Positions 1-9,291 of a DNA stretch of 64,000 nucleotides are shown in pieces. This DNA comes from Pseudomonas sp. ML2-2023-3 (GTDB lineage Bacteria; Pseudomonadota; Gammaproteobacteria; Pseudomonadales; Pseudomonadaceae). Every line of letters begins with the position of its first letter. Positions within the stretch are counted from its first letter, which is position 1. The stretch spans positions 3,010,501 through 3,074,500 of the forward strand of contig NZ_CP146343.1 of NCBI RefSeq assembly GCF_037055275.1, in the 5' to 3' direction. Both the position numbers and the translations under genes were made by a program. The notes beneath the pieces were generated by a model that ran no database searches, was not told the origin of the DNA, and saw nothing but the letters and a program-made list of their open reading frames with translations.

Positions 1-1
1 C

Positions 2-508
2 GACGAAGACCGTTTGTTCAACGGTTCGCCAGAGCGCTTCGACTGGAAATTGATCGGCAAGCGTGAGGTTTACATCCCGGCCAACGCCTACAAGCCCAAC
101 GCAGGCACGGTGAAGTACGCAGACATGCTCACGCCCAACCATCCCAACCCTGACCTGATGCGTTATGAACTGCGTCGTGTGTGGGTGCTGGAAGGGGACC
201 TGAAAGAAGGCTATCGCCACGTGTACGGCAAGCGTGTGCTGTTTATCGATGAGGACACCTGGAACTCGGTGATGGCAGACAACTACGATGCCCGTGGGCA
301 GCTGTGGAAACACGCCATGATCAACTACTACTACCATCCGGACATGAGCGCCTGGCAGGCGGGTTCGCAGTTCTTCATGGACTTGAACTCGGGGCAGTAC
401 ACCGGCTACGGCATGACCAACGAAGCCAAGAAAGGCCCGATCCTCAACGAAGGCAAGTTCACGCCTGACCAGTACACCGCGGATGCGGCACGGGCGATGG
501 GACGGTAA
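2..508 (+). CDS. DUF1329 family protein (3' part only)
   Basis: The reading frame is open from the first bases of the window, so the true start lies outside; about 168 C-terminal residues are visible. The Trp/Tyr-rich end, with segments such as YGKRVLFIDEDTW and MINYYYHPDMSAWQAG, matches the DUF1329 family. These are secreted or outer-membrane-associated proteins of about 450 residues that are common in Pseudomonas, often beside lipid or aromatic-compound genes, and have no settled biochemical role. A strong intrinsic terminator follows 33 bases downstream, so this is the last gene of its transcript. The family call is from recognition; the function is unknown. Confidence 0.75.
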   Translation, partial: DEDRLFNGSPERFDWKLIGKREVYIPANAYKPNAGTVKYADMLTPNHPNPDLMRYELRRVWVLEGDLKEGYRHVYGKRVLFIDEDTWNSVMADNYDARGQLWKHAMINYYYHPDMSAWQAGSQFFMDLNSGQYTGYGMTNEAKKGPILNEGKFTPDQYTADAARAMGR

Positions 509-540
509 ACGCCAGGCTGCACGTTTTGAGCAACAAGCAA

Positions 541-575
541 AAGCCCCGTCGGTGTTGCGCCGACGGGGCTTTTTT
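541..575 (+). terminator. bidirectional rho-independent terminator
   Basis: A perfect 11-bp stem (AGCCCCGTCGG / CCGACGGGGCT, arms 542-552 and 560-570) with a 7-nt loop is followed by a run of six T. It sits between two convergent genes, the DUF1329 gene and the VOC gene, and can end transcription of both. Confidence 0.9.
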
Positions 576-580
576 CGGAG

Positions 581-937
581 TTATTTGTTTGCCGACCAGA
601 CCGCCAGTTCGTAGCCGTCCAGGTCGGTGAAGTGAAAACGGCTGCCCCCCGGGAACTTGAATTCGGGCTGGGTGATTTTGCCTCCGGCGTCAACGATTGC
701 CTGCTGTGCACGGGGCAGGTCGTCGGCATACACAATGATCAGCGGGCCACCCGGGCGCACGTCCTCGCCAGTGGTGAAACCGCCGCTCAGGCGGCCATCG
801 CTGAACTCGGTGTAGGTGGGGCCATAGTCAGTGAAAGTCCAGCCAAATACGGCGCCATAAAACCCTTTGCTGCGCGCGATGTCGTGGACGTTGAATTCGA
901 TGTTGTTGATGGTGTTGTGGTGGTTTTGTGTGGTCAC
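581..937 (-). CDS. VOC family protein (glyoxalase/bleomycin-resistance fold)
   Basis: A small protein of about 118 residues with the vicinal-oxygen-chelate pattern: an N-terminal NIEFNVHDIARSKGFY segment and a C-terminal HFTDLDGYELAVW segment, matching the paired beta-alpha-beta-beta-beta modules. A GTG start at 937 is preferred because AAGGAG lies six bases upstream. The ATG at 943 would sit directly on that ribosome-binding site, and the longer frame to 1060 has no such site. VOC proteins of this size include lyases, dioxygenases and binding proteins, so the substrate cannot be inferred. It is convergent with the preceding gene and divergent from the acyl-CoA synthetase operon. Confidence 0.8.
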   Translation of the reverse strand: MTTQNHHNTINNIEFNVHDIARSKGFYGAVFGWTFTDYGPTYTEFSDGRLSGGFTTGEDVRPGGPLIIVYADDLPRAQQAIVDAGGKITQPEFKFPGGSRFHFTDLDGYELAVWSANK

Positions 938-1165
938 GGGCATCTCCTTATGTGCGTGAAATATAGATAGCAGCAGGGATAAACGCCACCTGGCTGCCGG
1001 TTGCGATCTCTGGGACTGAGGCGCGTTCGGGCAAGATCGCGCATTGGCCAAAGCAGTCATTCAGCTTGAGCGGTTTGACCATTGTTGCAGAGCCTTCCCA
1101 GGGCGATTATCAACAGGATTGTTCACGGTTCCCATCCTAAAAATAAAGACCGAGGGATTCTGCTG

Positions 1166-2830
1166 ATGCGCGACTATCTGACCGCGATGACTGATTTCGA
1201 CTACCAACGCACGGTGACGGGCGCCCTGGACGGCCACCTGGAGGCCGTCAATGCCTGTGTCGAGTGCTGTGACCGGCATGCCTTGCCGGGCCGCATTGCG
1301 TTGTTCTGGGAAGGGCGCGATGCCAGCAGCGCAACGTATACCTTCACCCAGTTACAGGATCAGGCTGCACGCTTTGCCAACTTTCTGTTGGCCCAGGGCG
1401 TAAAACGCGGCGACAAGGTGGCAGGTTTGCTGCCGCGCAATGTCGAATTGTTGATTGTGGCGTTTGCCACCTGGCGCATTGGTGCCATCTACCAACCACT
1501 GTTTACCGCATTCGGCCCCAAGGCCATCGAACACCGGCTCAACAGTTCCGGCGCCGCGCTGGTGGTCACTGATGGGGTGAACCGGGTCAAACTCAATGAA
1601 GTCAACGACTGCCCGGCGATTGTCACCGTGGCCGGCCCCAAAGGGCAGGGCCTGGTACGCGGCGATTTCAGCTTCTGGGCCGAACTGGACAACTACACGG
1701 CGGACTGTGAGCCGGTCATGCTCACCGGCGAAGACCCGTTTTTGCTGATGTTTACTTCGGGCACCACAGGCCCGGCCAAACCGCTGCTGGTGCCGCTCAA
1801 GGCAATTGTCGCGTTCCAGAGCTATACCCGTGATGCGGTGGGGCTGCGTCCTGAGGATTCGTTCTGGAACCTGGCTGATCCGGGTTGGGCCTACGGAATC
1901 TATTTCGGGATCACCGGGCCTTTGTCCATGGGCCATCCGATCACGTTGTACGATGGCCCGTTTACGGTTGAAAGCACCTGTCGGGTGATCAAGAAATACG
2001 GCATCACCAACCTCACCGGTTCACCTACCGCGTATCGCATGCTGATTGCTGCCGGGGCTGCCTTCTCCAGCAAGATCAAGGGCCAGCTGCGAGTCGTCAG
2101 CAGCGCCGGTGAACCCCTCAATCCCGAGGTGATTCGCTGGTTTGCCGATGAGCTGAACGTCACCATCCATGACCACTACGGCCAGACCGAAGTCGGCATG
2201 GTGCTGTGCAACCATCACGGGCTCGACCACCCGGTGCATATGGGCGCTGCCGGTTTCGCCTCCCCGGGTCACCGGATCGTGGTGCTCGATGACAACCATC
2301 AGGAATTGCCGGTGGGCCAGCCTGGGATTCTGGCCGTTGACCGTAGCCAGTCGCCCATGTGCTGGTTTGGCGGCTATCAAGGTTTCAACACCAAGGCTTT
2401 CGTTGGCAACTACTACCTCAGCGGCGACACCGTGGAGCTGAACCCCGATGGCAGCATCAGTTTCGTCGGGCGCAGCGATGACGTGATCACGACCTCCGGT
2501 TATCGCGTGGGGCCTTTTGATGTGGAAAGCGCCCTGATCGAGCACCCGGCAGTCGTCGAAGCCGCCGTGGTGGGCAAGCCCGACCCCGAGCGCACCGAGC
2601 TGGTCAAAGCGTTCGTGGTGTTGAACCCCCACTATCTGGGTGATGCGCAACTGGCCGAAACCCTGCGTTTGCACGTCCGCCAGCGTCTGGCCGCCCACGC
2701 TTACCCCCGTGAAATCGAATTTGTCAGCGAGCTGCCGAAAACCCCGAGCGGCAAGCTGCAGCGCTTCATTTTGCGCAACCAGGAAATTGCCAAGGCCGAG
2801 CTGGCGTCAAGCGCCAAAGCCACGGCCTGA
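1166..2830 (+). CDS. AMP-forming acyl-CoA synthetase (FadDx-like)
   Basis: A 554-residue ANL-superfamily enzyme that activates a carboxylic acid to its CoA thioester through an acyl-adenylate. Visible motifs are the P-loop LLMFTSGTTGPAKP, the DHYGQTE adenylate motif, YLSGDTVELNPDGSISFVGRSDDVI and the C-terminal lysine motif PKTPSGKLQR. The ATG at 1166 (MRDYLTAM) is chosen because CGAGGG precedes it and it fits the usual length; an ORF extension to 1082 looks untranslated. It is the first gene of a five-gene operon of beta-oxidation-type enzymes. The order synthetase, type-II dehydrogenase, thiolase, ACAD, hydratase matches the P. putida KT2440 PP_2213-PP_2217 cluster, linked to short and branched acyl chains. 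The exact substrate is inferred only. Confidence 0.88.
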   Translation: MRDYLTAMTDFDYQRTVTGALDGHLEAVNACVECCDRHALPGRIALFWEGRDASSATYTFTQLQDQAARFANFLLAQGVKRGDKVAGLLPRNVELLIVAFATWRIGAIYQPLFTAFGPKAIEHRLNSSGAALVVTDGVNRVKLNEVNDCPAIVTVAGPKGQGLVRGDFSFWAELDNYTADCEPVMLTGEDPFLLMFTSGTTGPAKPLLVPLKAIVAFQSYTRDAVGLRPEDSFWNLADPGWAYGIYFGITGPLSMGHPITLYDGPFTVESTCRVIKKYGITNLTGSPTAYRMLIAAGAAFSSKIKGQLRVVSSAGEPLNPEVIRWFADELNVTIHDHYGQTEVGMVLCNHHGLDHPVHMGAAGFASPGHRIVVLDDNHQELPVGQPGILAVDRSQSPMCWFGGYQGFNTKAFVGNYYLSGDTVELNPDGSISFVGRSDDVITTSGYRVGPFDVESALIEHPAVVEAAVVGKPDPERTELVKAFVVLNPHYLGDAQLAETLRLHVRQRLAAHAYPREIEFVSELPKTPSGKLQRFILRNQEIAKAELASSAKATA

Positions 2831-2862
2831 TTTTTCACCCCCATTTTTGGTCAGGAACAACC

Positions 2863-3630
2863 ATGCAAATCGAAAACAAGGTTTTTATCGTCACCGGTGG
2901 TGCATCGGGACTGGGTGCCGCCACAGCCGACATGTTGGTCAAGGCAGGTGCCCGGGTGATGCTGGTGGACATGAACGCCGACGCCGTGGCCGCACAAGCG
3001 AACAAACTGGGCCGTTCGGCCCGCAGCGCCGTGGCTGACATCAGCCAGGCAGACGCCGCACAGGCAGCTGTTGCGGCCACGGTGGCAGCCTTTGGCGGGG
3101 TCAACGGGCTGGTCAACTGCGCGGGCATCGTGCGCGGCGAAAAAATCCTCGGCAAAAATGGCCCCCACGGGCTGGAGAATTTCAGCCAGGTCATCAACGT
3201 CAACCTGATTGGCAGTTTCAACATGCTGCGCCTGGCCGCAGCGGCCATTGCCGAGACCACCGCCGATGCCGATGGAGAGCGCGGGGTCATCATCAATACC
3301 GCTTCGGTGGCGGCGTTCGACGGCCAGATCGGCCAGGCGGCCTATGCGGCTTCCAAGGGCGCCATCGCCAGCCTGACCTTGCCTGCGGCCCGTGAACTGG
3401 CCCGCTTCGGGATTCGCGTCATGACCATCGCACCGGGCATTTTTGAAACCCCGATGATGGCTGGCATGACCCCTGAAGTGCGTGAGTCTCTGGCCGCCGG
3501 TGTGCCGTTTCCACCGCGCTTGGGCAAGCCTGACGAGTACGCGTCGCTGGTGCGCCATATCATTGAAAACAGCATGCTCAACGGCGAGGTGATCCGTCTC
3601 GACGGCGCCTTGCGCATGGCCGCCAAATAA
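2863..3630 (+). CDS. SDR: type-II 3-hydroxyacyl-CoA / 3-hydroxy-2-methylbutyryl-CoA dehydrogenase
   Basis: A 255-residue classical short-chain dehydrogenase with the TGGASGLG nucleotide-binding turn at residues 11-18, a VNCAG motif near 82-86, and the AYAASKG catalytic Tyr/Lys segment. Sequence style (MTIAPGIFETPMM, FPPRLGKPDEYASLV) matches HSD17B10-type enzymes, which oxidise 2-methyl-3-hydroxybutyryl-CoA to 2-methylacetoacetyl-CoA with NAD+ in isoleucine degradation. It lies 32 bases after the synthetase and 10 bases before the thiolase, so the three are co-transcribed. Specificity is inferred from family and neighbours. Confidence 0.88.
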   Translation: MQIENKVFIVTGGASGLGAATADMLVKAGARVMLVDMNADAVAAQANKLGRSARSAVADISQADAAQAAVAATVAAFGGVNGLVNCAGIVRGEKILGKNGPHGLENFSQVINVNLIGSFNMLRLAAAAIAETTADADGERGVIINTASVAAFDGQIGQAAYAASKGAIASLTLPAARELARFGIRVMTIAPGIFETPMMAGMTPEVRESLAAGVPFPPRLGKPDEYASLVRHIIENSMLNGEVIRLDGALRMAAK

Positions 3631-3640
3631 GAGGTGTGAA

Positions 3641-4834
3641 ATGACAATTGCCAATGATCCGGTCGTGATTGTGAGTGTTGCACGCACGCCCATGGGTGGC
3701 TTTCAAGGTGACTTCAAGGGCCTGACCGCGCCGCAACTGGGCGCTGCGGCGATCCGCGCAGCGGTAGAGCGGGCCGGTGTGGCGCCCGATGGCGTAGAAG
3801 AGGTGCTGTTCGGATGCGTGCTGTCGGCAGGCCTGGGCCAGGCGCCTGCCCGCCAGGCCGCCCTGGGCGCCGGGCTGGACAAGGGCACACGCTGCACGAC
3901 GCTGAACAAGATGTGCGGCTCGGGCATGGAAGCCACCATCCTGGCCCATGACCGCCTGCTGGCCGGGAGCGTCGATGTGGTGGTGGCAGGGGGCATGGAA
4001 AGTATGTCCAACGCGCCGTATTTGCTCGATCGCGCACGCAGTGGCTACCGCATGGGTCATGGCCGGGTGCTGGATCACATGTTCCTGGACGGCCTGGAAG
4101 ACGCCTATGACCGTGGCCGCCTGATGGGTACTTTCGCGGAAGACTGCGCCCAGCTCCACGGCTTCAGTCGTGAGGCCCAGGATGCATTTGCCGTGGCGTC
4201 GCTGACCCGTGCGCAGCAGGCGATCAAGGACGGCAGCTTCAGCGCCGAGATCGTTGCGGTGCAGGTCACCGTGGGCAAGGAGCCGCGCCTGATCAGTGAT
4301 GATGAGCAGCCGCCCAAGGCCAATCTGGCAAAGATCCCCACGCTGAAACCGGCGTTTCGGGAGGGTGGGACGGTCACTGCGGCCAACTCCAGTTCGATTT
4401 CCGATGGTGCGGCGGCACTGGTGTTGATGCGCCGTAGCGAGGCGCACAAACGCGGCCTGGAACCCCTGGCGGTGATCCACGGGCATGCGGCGTTTGCCGA
4501 TGAGCCCGGTCTGTTCCCGACCGCCCCGGTGGGGGCGATCAAGCGGCTGATGAGCAAGACCGGCTGGGATCTGAACGAGGTTGATCTGTTCGAGATCAAC
4601 GAAGCGTTTGCAGTGGTCAGCCTGGTCACGATGGCCGAACTGGATATCCCCCACGCCAAGGTCAATATCTACGGCGGCGCCTGTGCGCTGGGCCATCCGA
4701 TCGGTGCTTCGGGAGCGCGCATTCTGGTGACCCTGCTTTCGGCACTGCGTCAGCAAAAGGCCAAACTCGGCGTTGCAGCGATCTGCATCGGCGGCGGTGA
4801 AGCCACGGCGATTGCCGTGGAATGCTTGTACTAA
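3641..4834 (+). CDS. acetyl-CoA C-acyltransferase (thiolase)
   Basis: A 397-residue degradative thiolase that cleaves 3-ketoacyl-CoA (probably 2-methylacetoacetyl-CoA here) with CoA. The nucleophilic Cys is at about residue 92 in TTLNKMCGSGMEA. The catalytic His lies in the GHPIGASG segment and the second Cys in the CIGGGE segment near the C-terminus; NEAFAVV is also present. Length and motifs are complete. It sits between the SDR and acyl-CoA dehydrogenase genes with gaps of about 10 bases. FadAx of the comparable P. putida cluster is the likely counterpart. Confidence 0.92.
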   Translation: MTIANDPVVIVSVARTPMGGFQGDFKGLTAPQLGAAAIRAAVERAGVAPDGVEEVLFGCVLSAGLGQAPARQAALGAGLDKGTRCTTLNKMCGSGMEATILAHDRLLAGSVDVVVAGGMESMSNAPYLLDRARSGYRMGHGRVLDHMFLDGLEDAYDRGRLMGTFAEDCAQLHGFSREAQDAFAVASLTRAQQAIKDGSFSAEIVAVQVTVGKEPRLISDDEQPPKANLAKIPTLKPAFREGGTVTAANSSSISDGAAALVLMRRSEAHKRGLEPLAVIHGHAAFADEPGLFPTAPVGAIKRLMSKTGWDLNEVDLFEINEAFAVVSLVTMAELDIPHAKVNIYGGACALGHPIGASGARILVTLLSALRQQKAKLGVAAICIGGGEATAIAVECLY

Positions 4835-4843
4835 GGATTTTTT

Positions 4844-5971
4844 ATGCTGCCCACATCCGAACAATTACAAATTCGCGAAGCAGCCCAACAGTTTGCCCAG
4901 GAGCGTTTGAAGCCCTTTGCCGCTGAATGGGACAAGCAGCACCGCTTCCCCCGGGAGGCCATTGACGAGATGGCGCAGCTGGGTTTTTTCGGCATGCTGG
5001 TGCCTGAAGAGTGGGGCGGTTGCGATACCGGTTATCAGGCCTACGCGATGGCCCTCGAAGAAATCGCCGCGGGCGACGGGTCGTGTTCCACAATCATGAG
5101 CGTGCACAACTCAGTGGGTTGCGTGCCGATTCTCAAGTACGGCACCGAGTATCAAAAACAAACGTTTCTGGTCCCGTTGGCCAGTGGTGCGATGCTTGGG
5201 GCATTTGCCCTGACCGAGCCCCAGGCGGGCTCCGACGCCAGTGACCTGAAAACCCGTGCCCGCCGGGAAGGCGATTTCTATGTGCTCAATGGCTGCAAGC
5301 AGTTCATCACGTCGGGGCAAAATGCCGGGGTAGTGATTGTGTTTGCGGTGACGGATCCGGCGGCGGGCAAGCGCGGTATTACCGCCTTTATCGTGCCCAC
5401 GGACTCACCGGGTTACAGCGTGGCCCGAGTCGAAGACAAGCTGGGGCAGCACGCGTCAGACACCTGCCAGATCCTCTTCAACGACCTCAAGGTGCCGGTG
5501 GCCAATCGTCTGGGTGAAGAAGGGCAGGGCTACAAAATTGCCCTCGGCAACCTGGAAGGCGGGCGCATCGGCATCGCTTCGCAAGCAGTGGGCATGGCCC
5601 GCGCGGCCTTCGAAGCTGCACGGGACTATGCCCGTGAGCGCGTGACCTTTGGCCAGCCATTGGTTGAGCATCAGGCCGTGGCATTCCGCCTGGCCGACAT
5701 GTCGACTGAAATCGCGGTTGCCCGGCAGATGGTTCGTTACGCCGCGGCCTTGCGTGACAGCGGTCAATCGGCGTTGGTCGAGGCCTCGCAAGCCAAGCTG
5801 TTTGCTTCGGAAATGGCCGAGCGAGTGTGCTCCAAGGCGTTGCAAACCCTGGGCGGTTATGGCTACTTGAGCGACTTTCCACTGGAACGCATCTACCGCG
5901 ATGTGCGGGTGTGCCAGATCTATGAAGGCACCAGTGATATTCAGCGCATGGTCATTTCGCGCAATCTTTGA
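4844..5971 (+). CDS. short/branched-chain acyl-CoA dehydrogenase
   Basis: A 375-residue FAD-dependent acyl-CoA dehydrogenase that introduces the alpha,beta double bond and passes electrons to ETF. Family signatures are [14 protein letters not shown] in the middle domain, TLGGYGYL, and the C-terminal [12 protein letters not shown], whose Glu is the catalytic base in SCAD and isobutyryl-CoA dehydrogenase. In this operon a 2-methylbutyryl-CoA dehydrogenase role fits best, though short straight-chain activity is equally possible. It starts nine bases after the thiolase stop and is followed 16 bases later by the hydratase. Confidence 0.9.
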   Translation: MLPTSEQLQIREAAQQFAQERLKPFAAEWDKQHRFPREAIDEMAQLGFFGMLVPEEWGGCDTGYQAYAMALEEIAAGDGSCSTIMSVHNSVGCVPILKYGTEYQKQTFLVPLASGAMLGAFALTEPQAGSDASDLKTRARREGDFYVLNGCKQFITSGQNAGVVIVFAVTDPAAGKRGITAFIVPTDSPGYSVARVEDKLGQHASDTCQILFNDLKVPVANRLGEEGQGYKIALGNLEGGRIGIASQAVGMARAAFEAARDYARERVTFGQPLVEHQAVAFRLADMSTEIAVARQMVRYAAALRDSGQSALVEASQAKLFASEMAERVCSKALQTLGGYGYLSDFPLERIYRDVRVCQIYEGTSDIQRMVISRNL

Positions 5972-5987
5972 ATCGAGGACATTAGTG

Positions 5988-6761
5988 ATGAGCTACGAAA
6001 CCATTCTGCTGGACATTCATGGGCATGTAGGCCTGATTACACTGAACCGGCCCCAGGCGCTCAATGCCCTGAATGCGCAGTTGGTCAGCGAAGTGAACCA
6101 GGCGCTGGACACGCTGGAAGCCGATAACGGGATTGGCTGCATCGTCATTACCGGTTCGAAAAAAGCCTTTGCCGCCGGTGCGGACATCAAGGAAATGGCG
6201 GACCTGAACTACCCGCAAATCTACCTCGATGACCTGTTTTCTGACAGTGATCGCGTGGCGACCCGACGCAAGCCGATCATTGCGGCGGTAGCGGGTTTTG
6301 CGTTGGGGGGCGGCTGTGAACTGGCGATGATGTGCGATTTCATTTTGGCCGGTGACAACGCCAAATTCGGCCAGCCGGAAATCAACCTGGGTGTGTTGCC
6401 GGGCATGGGTGGAACGCAGCGTCTGACCCGCGCAGTGGGCAAGGCCAAGGCGATGGAAATGTGCCTGAGTGGGCGCTTGATCGGGGCCGAAGAGGCCGAG
6501 CGTTCGGGGCTGGTTGCACGCGTGGTACCGGTCGATGAGTTGCTGGATGAAGCGTTGAAAGTCGCAGCGCTGATTGCCAGTAAATCCTTGCCGGTGCTGA
6601 TGCTGACCAAGGAATGCGTGAATCGGGCATTCGAGATCAGCCTGTCTGAAGGTGTGCGTTTCGAGCGTCGGGTGTTCCACGCCATGTTCGCGACACATGA
6701 CCAGAAAGAAGGGATGGCGGCGTTTGTGGAAAAGCGTGCTGCCGAGTTTGAAAACCGCTAA
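5988..6761 (+). CDS. enoyl-CoA hydratase
   Basis: A 257-residue crotonase-fold enzyme that hydrates 2-enoyl-CoA (tiglyl-CoA in isoleucine degradation). Visible are [17 protein letters not shown] (oxyanion-hole loop) and the pair of catalytic Glu regions, [10 protein letters not shown] and [20 protein letters not shown]. The ATG at 5988 follows GAGGAC; the upstream in-frame extension overlaps the previous gene and is not used. It ends the operon, and a REPIN follows 17 bases downstream. FadB1x of the P. putida PP_2213-PP_2217 cluster is the probable counterpart. It could also serve methacrylyl-CoA from the valine genes opposite, which lack their own hydratase here. Confidence 0.9.
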   Translation: MSYETILLDIHGHVGLITLNRPQALNALNAQLVSEVNQALDTLEADNGIGCIVITGSKKAFAAGADIKEMADLNYPQIYLDDLFSDSDRVATRRKPIIAAVAGFALGGGCELAMMCDFILAGDNAKFGQPEINLGVLPGMGGTQRLTRAVGKAKAMEMCLSGRLIGAEEAERSGLVARVVPVDELLDEALKVAALIASKSLPVLMLTKECVNRAFEISLSEGVRFERRVFHAMFATHDQKEGMAAFVEKRAAEFENR

Positions 6762-6778
6762 AAGTCACTGACTGTGGA

Positions 6779-6865
6779 TGTGGGAGCGGGCTTGCTCGCG
6801 ATTCAGTTAACCGGGTATGTCAGTCGTACCGGGGCGCTGACATTGCGAGCAAGCCCGCTCCCACA
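6779..6865. repeat. REPIN (paired REP elements)
   Basis: Two REP copies face each other, 'tgtgggagcgggcttgctcg' at 6779-6798 and its reverse complement ending at 6865, around a 39-base centre. The structure can fold into a long hairpin and lies between two convergent operons, where it can also act as a transcription barrier. The same REP core recurs at 51827-51926 and 54393-54418. Confidence 0.9.
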
Positions 6866-6881
6866 GGCTCAGCGCTGGTGT

Positions 6882-8033
6882 CTAGATCAGATAATTCTTC
6901 AATTCCCGCGCAATAACCATTCGCTGAATCTCGCTCGATCCCTCATAGATCTGGGTGATGCGCGCATCTCGGTAGTAACGCTCAACCGGGTAGTCTTCAA
7001 GGTAGCCATAGCCGCCATGGATCTGGATGGCTTTGGAGCACACATACTCGGCCATTTCCGAAGCAAACAGTTTGGCCTGTGAGGCTTCTGACAGGCAGGG
7101 CTTGCCCGCGCTGCGCAGGCGCGCCGCATGCAGGATCAGCAGTCGCGCTGCATTGATCCGGGTTTGCATGTCAGCCAGCATGTTGGCGATGCTTTGGTGT
7201 TCGATGATCGCCTTGTCAAATTGCACCCGGTCACGGGAATAGCCCAGTGCCGCTTCGAAGGCAGCACGGGCGATGCCCAGTGCCTGGGCGCCAATACCGA
7301 TGCGTCCGCCTTCGAGGTTGGACAGGGCGATGGCCAGCCCCTTGCCGCGTTCGCCGAGCATGTTGGCTTCAGGCACGGTGCAATTGTTCAGGGTAACGGC
7401 GCAGGTGTCCGAGGCGCGAATGCCCATTTTGTGTTCGGTACGGTCGACGATGAAACCCGGGGTCGCGGTAGGCACCAAAAACGCCGAAATGCCTTTTTTG
7501 CCAAGGTTTGGATCGGTGACGGCAAACACGATGGCCAGCTTGGCGCGCTTGCCATTGCTGACAAACTGTTTGGCGCCGTTGATCACCCACTGGCCGTCGC
7601 GCAGTTCCGCTCGTGTGCGCAGGTTGTGGGCTTCAGAGCCCGCCTGTGGCTCGGTCAGGCAGAAGCAGGCGATGGTCTGGCCACTGGCAAGCTCCGCCAG
7701 CCAGGTTTGTTTTTGCGCCTCGCTGCCGTATTTGAGGATGGGCCCGCAGCCGACGGAGTTATGGATACTCATCAGCGCACCGGTTGCGCCATCACCGGCC
7801 GATATTTCTTCCACGGCCAGGGCGTAGGCAACGTAGTCGACATAGGTGCCGCCCCATTCTTCCGGAACCACCATGCCCAACAGGCCCAGTTCGCCGAGCT
7901 TGGCCACCAGTGCATCGTCGATCCAGCCGGCCTTTTCCCAGGCCTGGGCATGGGGGGCGATTTCACGGCGGGCAAAGTCGCGGGCCATGTCGCGGATCAT
8001 CACTTGTTCTTCGCTCAGTTCGATATCTTGCAT
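6882..8033 (-). CDS. acyl-CoA dehydrogenase (isobutyryl-CoA dehydrogenase type)
   Basis: A 383-residue acyl-CoA dehydrogenase with [24 protein letters not shown] and the C-terminal [12 protein letters not shown] containing the SCAD-type catalytic Glu. It is translated three bases after the upstream 3-hydroxyisobutyryl-CoA hydrolase stop, so the two form one transcript. That pairing points to valine degradation: isobutyryl-CoA to methacrylyl-CoA, with electrons to ETF. It is paralogous to the acyl-CoA dehydrogenase at 4844-5971 and convergent with that operon. Confidence 0.88.
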   Translation of the reverse strand: MQDIELSEEQVMIRDMARDFARREIAPHAQAWEKAGWIDDALVAKLGELGLLGMVVPEEWGGTYVDYVAYALAVEEISAGDGATGALMSIHNSVGCGPILKYGSEAQKQTWLAELASGQTIACFCLTEPQAGSEAHNLRTRAELRDGQWVINGAKQFVSNGKRAKLAIVFAVTDPNLGKKGISAFLVPTATPGFIVDRTEHKMGIRASDTCAVTLNNCTVPEANMLGERGKGLAIALSNLEGGRIGIGAQALGIARAAFEAALGYSRDRVQFDKAIIEHQSIANMLADMQTRINAARLLILHAARLRSAGKPCLSEASQAKLFASEMAEYVCSKAIQIHGGYGYLEDYPVERYYRDARITQIYEGSSEIQRMVIARELKNYLI

Positions 8034-8036
8034 GGC

Positions 8037-9143
8037 TCAGGCTCCCGTCGCGTCGAATGAGGTGAAAAAGCTGACGACATGCACAGGGTCCAGTGCGTCC
8101 AGGGCAGGCGGGTTCCAGCGCGGGTTTTTGTCCTTGTCGATGATCAGTGCGCGCACGCCCTCCATCAGGTCGCCGCGATCGAACCATTGACGGTCAAGGT
8201 GCAGTTCGAGGGCAAAACACTGTTCCAGAGTCAGTTCACGGCCACGGCGCAGCATTTCGAGGGTGACGGCCATTGCCAACGGGGAGCGGGTTTGCAGAAG
8301 GTCGGCGGTTTCATTGGCCCAGTCGCGGGTTTCCGGCGCCGTGACAGCGCGCAGATGAGCGACGATTCGCGGTATATCGGCCTGGGCGAAAACGCTGTCT
8401 ATCAGGGGGCGAAGCCTGGCCAGCGGCGGCTCGGGCAACACGGTCACTGCGAGCGTTCCGATCAGTGCTGTCAGATCATCAATGGGGGTGCCTCGCCATT
8501 CGAGGGTATCGAGGCTTCTATCCAGTTCAGGCAGTTTGCTGCTCTCCAGATAGCCGTCAGCCAGCCCGCAGTACAGTGCGTCACTGGCGCGGATTTGCAC
8601 GCCACTGACCCCCAGGTAAGTACCAAGCTGGCCCGGTGTGCGGGTCAGAAAGTAGCTGCCGCCAACGTCAGGGAAATAACCGATTGCCACTTCAGGCATC
8701 GCCAGCTTGCTGCGCTCGGTGACCAGGCGCAGATCCGCGCCTTGCACCAGTCCCATGCCGCCGCCGAGGACAAAACCGTCCATCAAGGCAATCACGGGTT
8801 TGGGGTAGTGGTGCAGGGTCAGGTCGAGGGCGTATTCCTCTTCGAAGAACACCGTGTGCAGGGTGTCGTTGTTTTGATAACTGTCGTAGAGCGAGCGGAT
8901 GTCCCCGCCAGCGCAAAAGGCTTTTTCGCCAGCGCCACGCAGCACAATGGCTTTTACCTGAGGGTCTGTGGCCCAGGCATCGAGATGCTGCTGAAGGCTG
9001 CGCACCATCTCCAGGTTGATGGCATTGAGACCGCTGGGGCGGTTGAGGGTCAGGTGACCAATGTGGTTGCGGACCTCGGCCAGAATCGTCTCGTCAATTG
9101 GAGCGATTTCCGGTGTCGGTGAGGAGGAAACCTGAGCAGTCAT
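8037..9143 (-). CDS. 3-hydroxyisobutyryl-CoA hydrolase
   Basis: A 368-residue crotonase-superfamily protein, longer than ordinary hydratases, as expected for HIBYL-CoA hydrolase. Diagnostic segments are KAFCAGGDIRSLYD, MDGFVLGGGMGLVQGADLRLVTE and MPEVAIGYFPDVGGSYFL. The ATG at 9143 is chosen because AGGGAG lies six bases upstream; a GTG one codon earlier is too close to it. The enzyme releases free 3-hydroxyisobutyrate from its CoA ester in valine catabolism, and the acyl-CoA dehydrogenase follows directly. No methacrylyl-CoA hydratase or 3-hydroxyisobutyrate dehydrogenase (mmsB) is in this stretch. Confidence 0.9.
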   Translation of the reverse strand: MTAQVSSSPTPEIAPIDETILAEVRNHIGHLTLNRPSGLNAINLEMVRSLQQHLDAWATDPQVKAIVLRGAGEKAFCAGGDIRSLYDSYQNNDTLHTVFFEEEYALDLTLHHYPKPVIALMDGFVLGGGMGLVQGADLRLVTERSKLAMPEVAIGYFPDVGGSYFLTRTPGQLGTYLGVSGVQIRASDALYCGLADGYLESSKLPELDRSLDTLEWRGTPIDDLTALIGTLAVTVLPEPPLARLRPLIDSVFAQADIPRIVAHLRAVTAPETRDWANETADLLQTRSPLAMAVTLEMLRRGRELTLEQCFALELHLDRQWFDRGDLMEGVRALIIDKDKNPRWNPPALDALDPVHVVSFFTSFDATGA

Positions 9144-9291
9144 CACTAACTCCCTGCTTTATATTATTTTTAGTCGGTGTTCACGGGCGAACGATAACGG
9201 ATGCTAACAGTGCAAATTTGCTCATTACAACCCTGATAAGTGCAGGGCTGGTGTGCATTTTTGCATGTTGGGTATGCAGCGATCCGCCCAC

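Noticed and set aside
3578..4864. 428-codon minus-strand ORF opposite the thiolase
   Set aside because: Antisense shadow of a high-GC gene with complete thiolase motifs on the other strand.
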